A stretch of DNA of 64,000 nt from Mermis nigrescens (Eukaryota > Nematoda > Enoplea > Mermithida > Mermithidae). The stretch spans positions 2,454,953 through 2,518,952 of the forward strand of contig JAVLUZ010000191.1 of NCBI GenBank assembly GCA_036768485.1. The letters are read 5' to 3'. Positions 23,556-34,309 of this stretch are shown piece after piece. Numbering within the stretch: position 1 is the first letter of the stretch; every line of letters begins with the position of its first letter. The notes beneath the pieces were generated by a model that ran no database searches, had not been told where the DNA came from, and saw nothing but the letters and a program-made list of their open reading frames with translations. The position numbers were made by a program, and so were the translations under genes.

Positions 23556-25014
23556 ATTATTTTGTGTGTTTGTATTTTCTTCTTGTATTGGTAGCCTGGA
23601 AAGAGCATCTGCGTTTCCATTTTCACTGCCTTTTCTGTAAACAATGTCAAAGTTATATTCTTGCAAAGATAAAACCCAGCAAACTAATCGGGGAGAATCC
23701 TGTTTCATTTATTTTCAGGAGCCGGATAGGTGCATGATCTGTGTATAGAGCAAAATTTTGACCATATAAGTAAGGTCTGAACTGTTTGATTGTCCATATT
23801 ATTGCTAAAGCCTCTTTTTCTATTGTTGAATAGTTTCTTTCTGCTTTGGATAAGGTTTGTGAGACAAAAGCTATGGGATATTCAACATTGTTTGTTTTCT
23901 GAGATAGAACACCGCCTATTCCCATTCCACTTGTATCTGTTTGGACAATGAAGGGCTGTGTAAAGTTGGGAAAGGCTATGGTTGTAGCACATTTTAAGTT
24001 GTCTTTGATTTGATTGAACTTAGCATCACAATCTTTAGTCCAATTGAAGGCTACTCCTTTATTCAGTAGCTTATTCAGAGCTGATGTTTTCATTGCAAAG
24101 TTCTTAACAAATCGTCTGTAGTAACTTGCTAATCCTAAAAAGCTTTTCAATGCAGTTACTGTTTTAGGTTGAGGCATGTTGCTCATAGCAGTTACCTTTG
24201 CAGGGTTAACATGAAGTCCATGTTCATCGAATACATGTCCTAAATAATTCACTTTTGGCAATGCAAATTCACATTTATTTAATTTTAGCGTTAATCCTGC
24301 TGTTATAAAGCGGTCAAACACTTTCTGTAGGTCGTTCAAGTGTGATTCTAAGTCTTTGCCGCATATTAGTATATCATCTAGATATACCAAGCAGTTGTGC
24401 CAGTTCAAGTCATGTAGAACTCTTTCCATTGTACATTCGAATGTTGCAGGTCCATTTGAAAGTCCAAAAGGCAGGACATTGAATTCATACAAACCTAAAA
24501 AGCTATTAAAGGCTGTCTTGTTTTTATCTTCTTCAACCAACTCTATTTGATGGTAACCCTGTTCAAGGTCTAAAGTTGTGAAATAGATAATGAAAATTGT
24601 GAAGATTGTAGATCCATTGAGTTGTCCAAATATATCATCTATCCGTGGCAGTGGATAGGAATCACGTATGGTTCTTTCATTTAATTTCCTATAATCAACA
24701 CAAAATCGTGTTGTTCCATCCTTTTTGTTAGCAATCACTACGGGTGAACTCCAAGGACTTTGTGATGGTCTTATGATATCGTTCTTTAGCATTCTATCAA
24801 TATGATCTTGTATCAATTGTCGTTTTGCAAATGGTACGCGATAAGGTGGCTGAGATACAGGTCTATAATTTCCAGTGTCAATACCATGCTTTACAATGGT
24901 ATTGTGATCCAATGGTTTATCAACGCCAAATACTTTACAGTTTTTCTCAAGAAAGCTGGCTAGCTTCTGACGATATTCTGAGTTTGGTATATGAGCTAAT
25001 TTTTCATTTAGCAA
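23556..25014 (-). pseudogene. Gypsy-type reverse transcriptase/RNase H (third element)
   Basis: A 453-codon frame carries RT motifs in order: VDYRRLNERTIRDSYPLPRI, LDLEQGYHQIEL, LPFGLSNGPATFE, the catalytic LVYLDDILI (YxDD) and LNKCEFALPKVNYLGHVFDE. The RNase H-like part follows (FIVQTDTSGMGIGGVLSQ, EKEALAIIWTIKQFRPYLYG, YTDH). The enzyme would copy element RNA into DNA in particles. A frame change near 23690 moves the end of RNase H (GNADALSRLP) into another frame, and the satellite then truncates the gene before any integrase. A short extra hydrophobic stretch (TIFIIYF) sits just before the second motif. It is distinct from the family at 1 and 29 kb. Confidence 0.9.
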
Positions 25015-25693
25015 TTTCTTGAAATCTTGCTGGCTTAATTACTGCAATTCTGCTTCCTTCATAGATCTTTATTGGCTGCTTGGACATATTAATGATTGGA
25101 AGGCTGCTCATTATTTCTTTATTGCTTATTTGTAGTCGGACATTAGGCACATACAAATTCTGCACTTCACAAAACTTTGGATGTGCTTGAATATTTATCC
25201 ATTGATTTGTCCATGGCATAGTGGACAATTCAAGAGTGATTGGCACTACTTGAACTGAACTTGGTGAAATAGATATTGTTTTACTAACAAATGCGATCAA
25301 CTCTTCTGAGTGATCAAAGTTTTCCTTGTTAGTCACTAATGGGATTTCATGAGGTCCAAAAGTAACAGTATCTTTCTCAAAATTCACTGTTATTTTGGCT
25401 GAGGCACCACTGAGTGCTGTAATGCTGTCCCAACCAAGGACAACCGGATAGGGGCTGTTCTTCATTATGAGGAAGTTCAGCTGTTTTTGTATATTCCCTA
25501 TTTGTACTACAGCTTCAAGTTCACCTTCTAATTTGACTGGATGTCCTGTAATTGATATCGGTGTTGCTTTTGGTTTTGAATAATTTCTTGCACTTTTGTG
25601 CATTTCTTTATAAACTTTTGCATCCATGATTGTAACTGAGGCACCTGTATCAATTAGGGCTTCATACTGATGTCCTGATGTGAAATGTAACAA
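25004..25693 (-). CDS. Retropepsin-like aspartic protease domain of the third Gypsy element
   Basis: The frame carries EALIDTGASVTIMDA (catalytic Asp in DTG) near residue 15 and VVLGWDSITAL, the typical hydrophobic-hydrophobic-G motif. A linker region follows toward RT, and the end overlaps the RT frame by 11 bp, consistent with one polyprotein and a frame change. The open frame extends upstream of the first ATG, so this is a polyprotein segment rather than a separate gene. A block just upstream (25745-25830) resembles a zinc knuckle that has lost its last cysteine (QQGHVAEYAAN). Confidence 0.8.
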   Translation of the reverse strand: MLHFTSGHQYEALIDTGASVTIMDAKVYKEMHKSARNYSKPKATPISITGHPVKLEGELEAVVQIGNIQKQLNFLIMKNSPYPVVLGWDSITALSGASAKITVNFEKDTVTFGPHEIPLVTNKENFDHSEELIAFVSKTISISPSSVQVVPITLELSTMPWTNQWINIQAHPKFCEVQNLYVPNVRLQISNKEIMSSLPIINMSKQPIKIYEGSRIAVIKPARFQEIAK

Positions 25694-25830
25694 AATTTGT
25701 GGCTGTGGTCCATTTGTTGATTTGTGCTTAATGTTAGTGACATAAATGGAATTCGATTACATCGTCTTAGAACTACTCTTTCTGAAAGGTTAGCTGCATA
25801 TTCAGCAACGTGTCCTTGTTGTCAAAATCG

Positions 25831-27808
25831 TCATCTTCTAGGACAGATGCCAGTTAAGCATTGGCACAAGGCTGCAAATGTTCCATATATCCATTCAAAA
25901 CAAATGCAACAAAAACCATATCTTATTCCACAGTATAATGTACCTAGTACTAATGCTATTACAAGGATCCAAACTAATGTGCTAGTTAGCTGATGCATGA
26001 ATCCTCCTGTCAAGGAAGAAAAGACTTGACCAGATCCTGTAGCTATTCCTTGTATTGCTTGCTTCATTTGAAAGACTGACATGCCATTTACGTCTTTCAT
26101 GCCATTGCCTATTTCCTCCACAGTTTGTTTGAAAATTGTGGGATCAGCATGTAATTCTGATGTGAAGTTGACTAAATTTCTCATTTGTTGTTGTAGGCGC
26201 CATGCTTCTAACCACATGATTTCTAATGAACCTTGAAAAGGTATGTGTTCTTGGTGATCTTTAAATAAGGGTGGTGCATCTAAAACAATATGTGGTGTTT
26301 CATTTGAGAAGTTTAAGCTTTGAAGTAAGGGTTTAACATTGACAATGCCTTTTTGGCTTAACCATGTGTTAGTTGCATTATCATAATGCACACCAACTGG
26401 TGCTTCAAAGCAAGGAATCTTTGGGGAAGTTGTTACTAAATCATTGGAACCTGGCAGTGCAAAGTATACAGTTTCATTGACCACAACTGGAAGTAATGCA
26501 AAGCAGTCTATCCCTACTTTGTAATTCCAGAATATGAAATGTTCCTTGATTTCTGTGCAAGGCCAAACTAGCAAAGCTTCACCTACTATTCTTGCGGCAA
26601 TATCTGTTCTTTTTAGCCATAGACGCGCTGCTATGGTAGCATCTAGACGTATCAATTGTCAAACAGTTTGTAGTTGTGTTTCTGCTAGCTTGCATATCTG
26701 CATCCATATTTGTCAAAACCTTACTGTTTCAAAAAGTCGGATACTTCTTTCAAGATATTGTAGTCGTGTATTTATTTGTGTATTTATTTCATCCATTTGT
26801 GGATAATTTTGTGGTGCTCTTTCTAGTGTCTTATTTGGTGATTGACGCTTTTGCTTGCTTAAGTCAGGTGCTGCAATGTAAAGAGTTTGCAAATCATACA
26901 GCTGCAAAATGATTTTCTGATCCATCATAATCAGATGCTGAGGCAAACAACTGTATGTGGGTGATTTCAATTTTTTAGTTCTCGTGAATGCTTGTTGAAG
27001 TGCTCCAACTACAAAATACTCATCAGATGACTGTATGACTAAATCACGACCTTCTGTTACATAAGGACATGGAACTTTGAGTTCTTCCTTGTTCCATATA
27101 ACAATGCCTTCTTCTTCTAACAAGCATTGCCCCATATGCATGTTGCATGCTGAGATATCACCTAGATTTGATGAAACAATTTGACCATCATAGGTGGCCA
27201 CATACCCTTGTTGGATAATTGCATTTTCAGCTTCAGCGCATATATCTTTGCAACAGTATTGATACTCTACATTTAAAGATATATTTGTGCGCCAAACATT
27301 TGGCTTAACATTCCATAATTTTGATCCACGGTAAAATTCTGTGATTATCATACGCTTACAGCGATGCTGAGAGAGTGACACCATTTTCTCGTCATTCTTG
27401 ACTATGCCTCTGGAACCGAAAAAACCTGTGTTTGTACAGATTGTTCTTTTCATGGCCATACACTTATAAGCTTGTACCTATTTCAGGTTGTAAGTTTGGT
27501 ACCCAAATTCGGCCAGAAAAATGCTTAATCACTGCTTGCTGTGGTATATTACAGATAATGCTTTCAGGTATTTCAAAATGTGAACCTGATATGTGCTGTT
27601 CACAAAGTTGATAAGCTGTAATTCCTGATGTACATAAGTTTAATGCAAGCAATGTTATGAAGAAGATGATACATTTGTATGTAAACATCAGCATATTTTG
27701 CTTTAGTGATGCTGACGAATTTGACTTTGTTTCAGCAGGTGAGTGTAAAGTAGTTATTGTGTCTTGAATTGAGTCATCAAATAACTTAAGAGTGCAAATG
27801 ATATCCAT
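25831..27808 (-). pseudogene. Envelope-like membrane glycoprotein of a retroelement, broken
   Basis: Three adjacent frames (27464-27808, 26713-27459, 25831-26655) together look like one class of surface glycoprotein. The first has a hydrophobic signal/anchor segment (FFITLLALNLCTSG). The second is cysteine-rich (YQYCCKDICAE) and has a dibasic KQKR site that could be a furin-type cleavage site. The third has several N-glycosylation sequons (NETV, NFSNET, NFTS) and a C-terminal membrane helix (STLVWILVIALVLGTLYCG) followed by a Cys-rich tail. Frame changes near 27460 and 26685 break it. It would mediate particle entry if intact. A chuvirus- or mononegavirus-like class III glycoprotein is my best family guess, but it is weak. 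It lies upstream of the protease, the reverse of the usual gag-pol-env order. Confidence 0.65.
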
Positions 27809-27825
27809 GTTTTCATTTGAACTTG

Positions 27826-27935
27826 TGGTAGCTTTTGTATTTCGATTTTCTTGGAGTTAGAGGCTCGTATGTTTTCATTTGAACTTGTGGTAGTTTCTGT
27901 ATTTCGATTTTCTCGAGTGTTAGAGGCTCATATAT
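27826..27935 (-). repeat. Short tandem duplication (about 60 bp, two copies) before env
   Basis: Two adjacent copies share GAGCCTCTAACWC, AAAATCGAAATAC and ACCACAAGTTCAAATGAAAA. The repeat lies between the end of the gag-like frame and the env-like frame, so it may mark a recombination or slippage junction. Confidence 0.75.
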
Positions 27936-28395
27936 TTGTTACAAAGATAGTATCATCAGGCTCATCATGTTTTTCATGATTTTGTTCATAAGCAATTCTC
28001 GAAGAACCTGTAGCAGCATCTCTAACATTAGCATGGCTATAATTTGGTCTAGGCGTTGAAGAATGCTGATAGCTTTCTGAATTATCATAGTCATTATAGA
28101 CGTTATCATCACTGTTATAATTATTTCTTTCAAAGTGATGATTTTCATGCTCTATTGATTCAGTGACAGCATATGCCTGAGGACTTCTGTATCCTCTAAA
28201 ATAATTTTGTTGTATTGGTCTTCCTCTGTTATTTTTAAAATTTCCTCTGTCTTGCATAGACATTGTGTTAGGAACATTTTGTGTGTACGTTCTGCCATAG
28301 TAGCTTGCTGGCCTTTCTGCATGCTTAGGCTGGAATCTACAATATAGGATGTCGTTAAGCATGAAAAATTTGTCGCGATATTTATGTGTCATCAG
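27928..28395 (-). pseudogene. Chimeric frame: integrase-proximal pol end fused to gag C-terminal sequence
   Basis: The 5' part (HKYRDKFFMLNDILYCRFQ) resembles the linker/zinc region before a Gypsy integrase and would continue the pol sequence on the other side of the MITE. The 3' part, from about 28335, is Asn/Tyr/Ser-rich gag-tail-like sequence (RGRPIQQNYFRGYRSPQ) ending DDTIFVTNI. A near-copy of that last motif (IYVTNI) occurs just upstream of the protease at about 25740. The frame also enters the MITE at its 5' end. I read this as the junction of two truncated Gypsy elements. Confidence 0.5.
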
Positions 28396-28655
28396 CATAC
28401 GTGGGCAGCAAGAAATTTCTGGGGGGTGCAAGATTTTTTTGAAGGTCAAAAAATGGCCTTAAAAACGATGGTATGGTGATAAAAACACCATTTTTCGACG
28501 TTTCTCATCAAGCACTATCCATTGGCATCAAAAAATTGCGAAAAAAGCGAAAAAAAATTTCAAAAATTGAATTCTAGGGGGGTATTTTGATTTCTGGGGG
28601 GGTATTTTGGTTTCTGGGGGGTGCATACCCCCAAAACCCCCCACGCCCAGGTGTG
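28396..28655 (+). mobile_element. hAT-like MITE
   Basis: Ends are CATACGTGGGCAGCAAG and CACGCCCAGGTGTG. Flanks GTCATCAG (28388-28395) and GTCGTCAG (28656-28663) form an 8-bp target duplication with one mismatch. It is non-coding. Confidence 0.88.
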
Positions 28656-28663
28656 GTCGTCAG

Positions 28664-29364
28664 ATCATTCAGCGATTCACAAATTTTACTTAATTCTTCA
28701 TCTTGACGTTGTTCAGTGAGAAGTTTCACAGGCGACAGAATTTCTGCTTTTTTGGCATCTGAAAGCATGATTTGTTTGTAGAAAATCGGTGGATGATCTT
28801 TCGGCGCAATTTGCGGTTTTGGCGCAATCGTTGGTTGTCTTATATTGGGGGGTTCATTTTTGTCATCAGATTCGAACGCTTCGGATTCGAGGTTAGTGAC
28901 ATTAGCAACGGGTTTATGTTTGAGTTTATAGCGTTGCTCATCACAATCGTACTTAGGATGACGCAATAATAAGTCCGCCAGCACGCGCCTGGAAAATACA
29001 CAACCTATTACTTGTATTCTTGTAGTTTGAGACCCCATTGTCTTAGACAACTCGACGGATCTTTTACATTTACAAGCCATGTAAGCGCCTGATGGTCAGT
29101 TTCTACGATGAATGTTTTACCATAAAGATAATGACGATAGTGCTTAATTGCCCAGACAACTGCCAAAGCCTCCTTCTCAGAAGTGGCATAGTTGCATTTG
29201 GCCAAGTTTAAAACAAGGCTAGCATAACCAAGAATGAAACCATTTTTAGACGGAAGATGTTTTTGCGTAAGAATTGCACCTAGCGCATAACTACTTGCAT
29301 CAGTTGCCAAAATGAATTGATGATCGTTATCAAACTTGGGCAATTGCAAAATCAGGGGTGACAT
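28664..29364 (-). pseudogene. Gypsy RNase H and RNase H-integrase linker (decayed copy)
   Basis: RNase H motifs are FILATDASSYALGAIL, EKEALAVVWAIKHYRHYLYG and VETDHQALTWL. After a frame change near 29020-29080 the linker follows (LLRHPKYDCDEQ and EILSPVKLLTEQRQDEELSK). RNase H would remove the RNA strand after reverse transcription. It is interrupted downstream by the MITE. Confidence 0.8.
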
Positions 29365-29603
29365 AAAAGCATCTTTTAACGATTGAAAAGCTTTTTGATG
29401 TTCCTCGGTCCAAATAAATTCAGTATCTTTTCATAATAAACGGAAAAGAGGTTTCATAATTTTAGCAAGATCTTTCACAAATTTTTTGAACCATTGTACA
29501 AGACCAAGATATTTTTGTAAAGCTTTCACCGTTTTTGGCACTGGAAAATTGACTAAATCGGCAATTTTGGATAAGTCTACGAGCAATACGTAGCAAACTT
29601 ATG

Positions 29604-30484
29604 TCATGGCCCAAAAAATAGACTTCCGCATGCGCTAAATGGCATTTTTCTGGTTAAGTTTTTAACCCTTAAGTTTGCGTTTTGTAATGCATGAAAAACA
29701 TTTTCTAAATCTTTAAGATGATCGGAAAACGTGCGCAAGAACACAATTATGTCATCAATATATACTAGGCATGTTTTCCAATTTAAACCAGCGAGAACAA
29801 GCTCCATAAGATGTTGAAAATCGGCGGATGCGTTTTTTAAAGCAAAAGGTAACACGTCGAATTCGTAGTGACCTACGGGGCAGATAAAAGCGGTTTTTTC
29901 ACGCAATTTTTCATCAAGGGGGATCTGCCAATACTCAGATTTTAAGTCTAGCATACTAAAGTAGGCTGCAGACCAAAGGGCATCAAAATAATCATCAATT
30001 TGGATAAGGGGTAAATTTGAGTTTTTGTCACATCATTTAATCGGCGATAATCCACAACTGGGCGGAGGGAACCATCTTTTTTCCCAATTAAAAACAAAGG
30101 ACTGGCCCAGGGGCTTGTTGTTGGTCTTATGACTTTTTCCGCAAGTATGTCGTTAATCACTCTTTGCATAGCTTGTCTGTGCGCATGTTTGACATGGTAA
30201 GTTTTGCCTACAACAGGGGGATTATCCCCTGTGTCAATATGATACTTAACAAGTGGAGTACGACCAAGTGGTTTGCCTTTTAATGCGAATATCGAATTAT
30301 ATTTTTGACATAGATCGCGAATTTGCTGCTGTTCCTTAGAATTAACAATGCAACCTTGCAGAGCTTTATTTATGGAAGAAAAGAGTTCGGGTGACCTATC
30401 GTCGGAAACAGTGATATGGGACACTACATCTACGTCAGGCGTTAGCGAGCCAATTAATTCTCCAGTGTCGACTTGAATGGGCAA
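29604..30484 (-). pseudogene. Gypsy reverse transcriptase (decayed copy)
   Basis: Two frames split the domain near 29950. The first has KVIRPTTSPWASPLFLIGKK and RPVVDYRRLNDVTKTQIYPL. The second has LDLKSEYWQIPLDEK, LPFALKNASADFQ and the catalytic box LVYIDDIIVF. G-to-E and G-to-A changes relative to the left-edge copy (KSGYWQ to KSEYWQ, PFGLKN to PFALKN) fall in normally conserved positions and point to loss of function. The stretch 29365-29603 still resembles RT connection sequence but holds stops. Confidence 0.85.
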
Positions 30485-31095
30485 TTTAGAGATGTTTCAT
30501 AATCACAAAGAAAAAACAGAGAGCGAAGTATCGACAAAAGCAGGGGCAACAAAAGGTGAACTTTTGCGCATAAAGTCAGGATCAGGCTCAAAAGTGCAAT
30601 GTTGGCGTTGTAAGACCCATGGCTAATATAAGCTGGTGTTATCAGCTCATGATGTGGCAAAATGGTGATTGGTTCCGAAATCGAAAGATGCACACAGATA
30701 GGACATGCAATTTTTGCATTAGGATTGGTGCAAAAATGCAATTTTCCATTAGGCGATAAAAGATCTAATTTTATACCATTTATAAATGCGCAATGTTCCA
30801 TCGGATTTACCCAAAGCAATGCAGAACAGCAAAAATCAAAACCAAGAAGTAGGTTTTCAGGCAATTTATCAATAATAGAAACCATCGTAGAGGTAGTATG
30901 ATCGGCAATAGTTATGGCCATATTGAATTTAAAACGAACGATTGCTGTCATGTCACCTACACCGTGCACTACATTAGATGTTTGTTTCAGAGGTAATTTG
31001 AAACCTAGTCTTAAAAATGCTGCAGTAGTCATCATTGTGACTTGCGAGCCTGTATCAATTAGTGCCGGCATTTTAACACCTTGAATTTCAGCCAA
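30454..31095 (-). pseudogene. Gypsy aspartic protease (decayed copy)
   Basis: PALIDTGSQVTMMTTAAFLR carries the catalytic DTG, and LLLGFDFCCSALLWVNP matches the left-edge copy. A frameshift near 30560-30600 changes the C-terminal third to an unrelated hydrophobic tail (LLLPLLLSIL), so the polyprotein would be cut short. Confidence 0.85.
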
Positions 31096-31149
31096 AATGG
31101 TGGGTAAATTAGTACCTGCATGACTGACAATCAGAATTTCGGAGTCCTA

Positions 31150-33880
31150 ATTTAAGGTGGGGGATGACGCCAAATTTTCATAAACTGCTAATTTTCATTG
31201 CAATCTATCATATTCTTCCAAAAATGGTTGAGATGCAAAATTTTCTTCACGCTTATTTGCCTCAGTTGATTTATTTTAAGGGTGGTTGCGGAGGGGGTAA
31301 AGCTCCGGCGGGTTGGTAATCTGCTATGTGCATGATATTAGGGGGATAATTTTGTGGCACACAATGATAATTAGTATTATAATAGGTATTACATTGTTCT
31401 GGCGGATAAGTCACGTAAGGATTATGTTGAAGATGATCATAAGATTGAACGCAATTATCATCGGGTTGATTTTGAAAATTTTGGCGATAGTTTGGTGTAT
31501 AGTTGTTATAGTTTTGTCTAAATGTTGGGCGCAAGCGTCTTGATTCAAAGCGTGCATCAGAATTTTGCGATATAGGTTGGCGATTTTGGCTTTGGTCACA
31601 ATTTCTAGGCTTGAATGATTGGTGATTATTTTAGTTTGGGCACAACAAAGAGCGATTACAATTATTCCATGAATGCCTGACTACGCTGACGCGGCGACGG
31701 AATCATTTCTCTCTTTTTGTTGGTTTTCATCTGATTTGCGCTGTCTTAGCCTTTTAAAACAATCTTCTTGAACATAACCAGTACGCTTACAAAATGCACA
31801 ATATTTATGCAATGAAGATTCCTCATTTTTGGGGTGTCTTGAGCACACATGGGCGTGGGGGGTTTGGGGGGTATGCATCCCCCAGAAGTTGAAATACCCC
31901 CACTCAGAAATCAAAATACCCCCCAGAAAATTTTTTTTTGCTTTTTTAGCAATTTTTTGATGCCATTGGATAGTGCTCGATGAGAAACGTCGAAAAATGG
32001 TGTCTTTTTCGCCATACAACCACTTTTAAGACAATTTTTTGACCTTTAAAAATTTTTTCATCCCCCAGAATTTTGGTGCTGCCTACTTATGGTCTCGAGC
32101 GATGAAACGTTTTGCTGTGCGAGCGATCAGAATCTACATTATTAGAAAAACGTACAGATTCCTTAGGAAATGCGCCTCTAGAAGGGGTAGCAATTGTCAA
32201 AACGTAAGGTGTTGGCGGTTTTTTGTTGCGAGTTGGTGGTTAGCTTACTCTGCACATTTAGCATTATGCAAAAACTCATGCAGAAGCGCTTGCGCTGATA
32301 CGCTGCCATTGAAATTTCGGGTAACATGCTGCACTTTAGCTGATGTCTAAACATTTTGTTAAATTGCTCTGAGTCAACTTCGATATGAGGTCTAGCACGC
32401 CTTAATTCCTTGTGAAGCGAGAGATAATAAGCTTGGACAGATTCATTAGGCTGCTGCTTATAGTCAAGAAAGTGATCAAATAAAGTATCATGATCAAGTA
32501 GGCGAAATTCAGCAATCATAGCATACTTAGTCTTAGTATATGATTTATGCTCTTCTTCAGGTAATGCTTCATATAAATTTAAGGCATAGTCGGAAAAAAT
32601 GATGAAACAAATTCAGCTCTGTCTTGTTTATCAATTTTGTACATTTTTACCAATCTTTCGAATTCATTGAAAAATTTTGAAGATCGGTTTTTTCACCCTG
32701 AAAAGATTTCCTATTTGCTACTGCTATATTCATTTCTCGTATAAACGGATCACAATTGATGGCTTCAGCAATGGATGATTTATCATGAGAGGATGATGAT
32801 GAATCCGAATCATGGCACAAGTGACGCAATATGAGACTGTGACGCGGGTGATGCGAATATTCAGGCTGCAAATTACTCATGTCCTAATCTGAAAATGTGA
32901 CGCTACGCTGATTCGGTGCTGGTGCGATTACATTATCCCTTATAGGCATGGACTCGTCATTAGGATTTGCTAAATTACCTTGCGCAGGAAAATTATCGCC
33001 TCCTCTGATGCAACACGTGTTTCATGGGCGCACTTTCAGCATTAGGAGGAAAATAATGCAAAGGCAACGGATTTAAAAAGGGTTCTGCCATATTATTTAC
33101 AGCATTAGGCACAAATTCAGGTGCTAGCTGATTTAAAGGCCGCTGCAAAAATTTTGAAAGGTTAGGCGCATTTTCAGCAATTTGCTGGTTTAACGCTTGC
33201 TGCAAAGGATGCACAGAATTAGGTAAATTATCCGCAAAAATTGGGTTTGCGTGTGCTGCTCGCAAATATGCGAAGACATAAAATCAACAGCCGGCACTCA
33301 CTCATAGGTATAATAGGCACAAATGTCCTTTCCGACGCGAATAAAACCTTAGGCTTAGGATTATTAATCATAGATCAAATGACGAGTGGTGAATTATCAA
33401 ACTCGGTTTCAATATTTACTGCCTGTTTGACACGATGTGTCGGTAATTTGATAGGTACGTGATTAATTACATTTTTGTCATTATGTGATCGCCAAAAACT
33501 GATTAGTCTCAGGGCGACCAGAAAGTGAAGCCATAAGCCTTAGGTTATTAATTTTGTCACGAATTTGGTGCATTTGTTGCGCATGTTGAGAATTCATTTT
33601 TTGGATACTTTCAAGAATAGTCGAAAACATTTGATCAGAATTTGTCGAATTAGGGCAAATTTTGTCCTAATTTTGCTTTTCAGAAGCATTACTTTCCATA
33701 TCAAAAGTTCGAACGGGTAAAACGGCTTCATTTTCCATTTGGTTATTGTTATTATTTGTGCAAAAGTTATGATCATTATTAACAATTGTTGCGTCAGAAG
33801 GTTTGTCATTTAGCGCATTGGTATGATTTACGGTTCCTGAATGGATACTGCCAGTAGTCAATTCATTATCAGAAGATTGC
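31150..33880 (-). pseudogene. Gypsy gag (decayed copy, 5' end cut by Polinton)
   Basis: Pieces in order are the Asn-rich N-terminal region (33594-33880), a Pro/Asn-rich stretch (32993-33265), the capsid-like segment (YKQQPNESVQAYYLSLHKEL, 32178-32519), the zinc knuckle and an Asn/Tyr/Gln-rich tail (31271-31534). The zinc knuckle reads KYCAFCKRTGYVQEDC, so the zinc-binding His of the left-edge copy is Tyr here. Several frameshifts, stops and a MITE separate the pieces. Its N-terminal sequence stops abruptly at the Polinton TIR. Confidence 0.8.
31844..32091 (-). mobile_element. hAT-like MITE inside gag
   Basis: It is in inverse orientation relative to most copies: starts CACACATGGGCGTGG and ends GGTGCTGCCTACTTATG. 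Flanks GTCTTGAG (31836-31843) and GTCTCGAG (32092-32099) give an 8-bp duplication with one mismatch. Confidence 0.85.
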
Positions 33881-34240
33881 AGAGAGGCAGCCTCTCCTGT
33901 GTTATAGCATAGGCGGAGGAGCGCCCTGCTTGTGCCCTGGCTTTCCTCTCAGGGCGCAATGATGAGGGATGGGGACCCAGGGAAACCAAGGAATAAATTC
34001 CTACATATAGGAAGAAGAATATTGCGCATTGGCCAAGCATTTTTTATGATCGACGTTTTTTTAAAGATACAAGTAATATCGCGCATTGACAGTGAATTTA
34101 TAATAAGCGCATTGGCCAAGCATTTTTTGCAGCTGGTAATATCGCACATTGGCAGCGAATTTATAATAAGCGCACTGGCGAAGACAAGTTATATCGCGCA
34201 TTGGCAGCCGAATTTATAATAAGTGCATTTTTTATGATTG
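33881..34240 (+). repeat. Polinton left terminal inverted repeat
   Basis: It begins AGAGAGGCAGCCTCTCCTG. About 150 bp (to about 34030) are nearly identical, inverted, to 44318-44466. The inner part holds about four copies of an ATCGCGCATTGGCAG...TTATAATAAGCGCA module. Within the outer part GCGCCCTG and CAGGGCGC can pair as a hairpin. Confidence 0.9.
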
Positions 34241-34309
34241 ACGCATTGCTCAAATATGCAATGACTATATTGCTATTTTGACTGCTGCATGATGTTTTAA
34301 AATATCATT

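Larger units (their letters stand above)
28340..33880 (-). mobile_element. Decayed second copy of the left-edge Gypsy family
   Basis: Protein segments match the left-edge element almost motif for motif in the order gag, protease, RT, RNase H, linker to integrase. The copy is broken by frameshifts and a MITE. It is cut at its 5' (gag) end by the Polinton terminal repeat and at its 3' end near the integrase zinc region by another Gypsy fragment. No LTR was identified. Confidence 0.85.

Noticed and set aside
25831..27808. Env assigned firmly to chuvirus-type glycoproteins
   Set aside because: Only a loose resemblance in Cys and Gly patterns could be seen by eye; without a profile search the family stays open.
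28574..29080. The 168-residue frame as an independent gene
   Set aside because: It joins out-of-frame RNase H sequence, the pol linker and MITE sequence.
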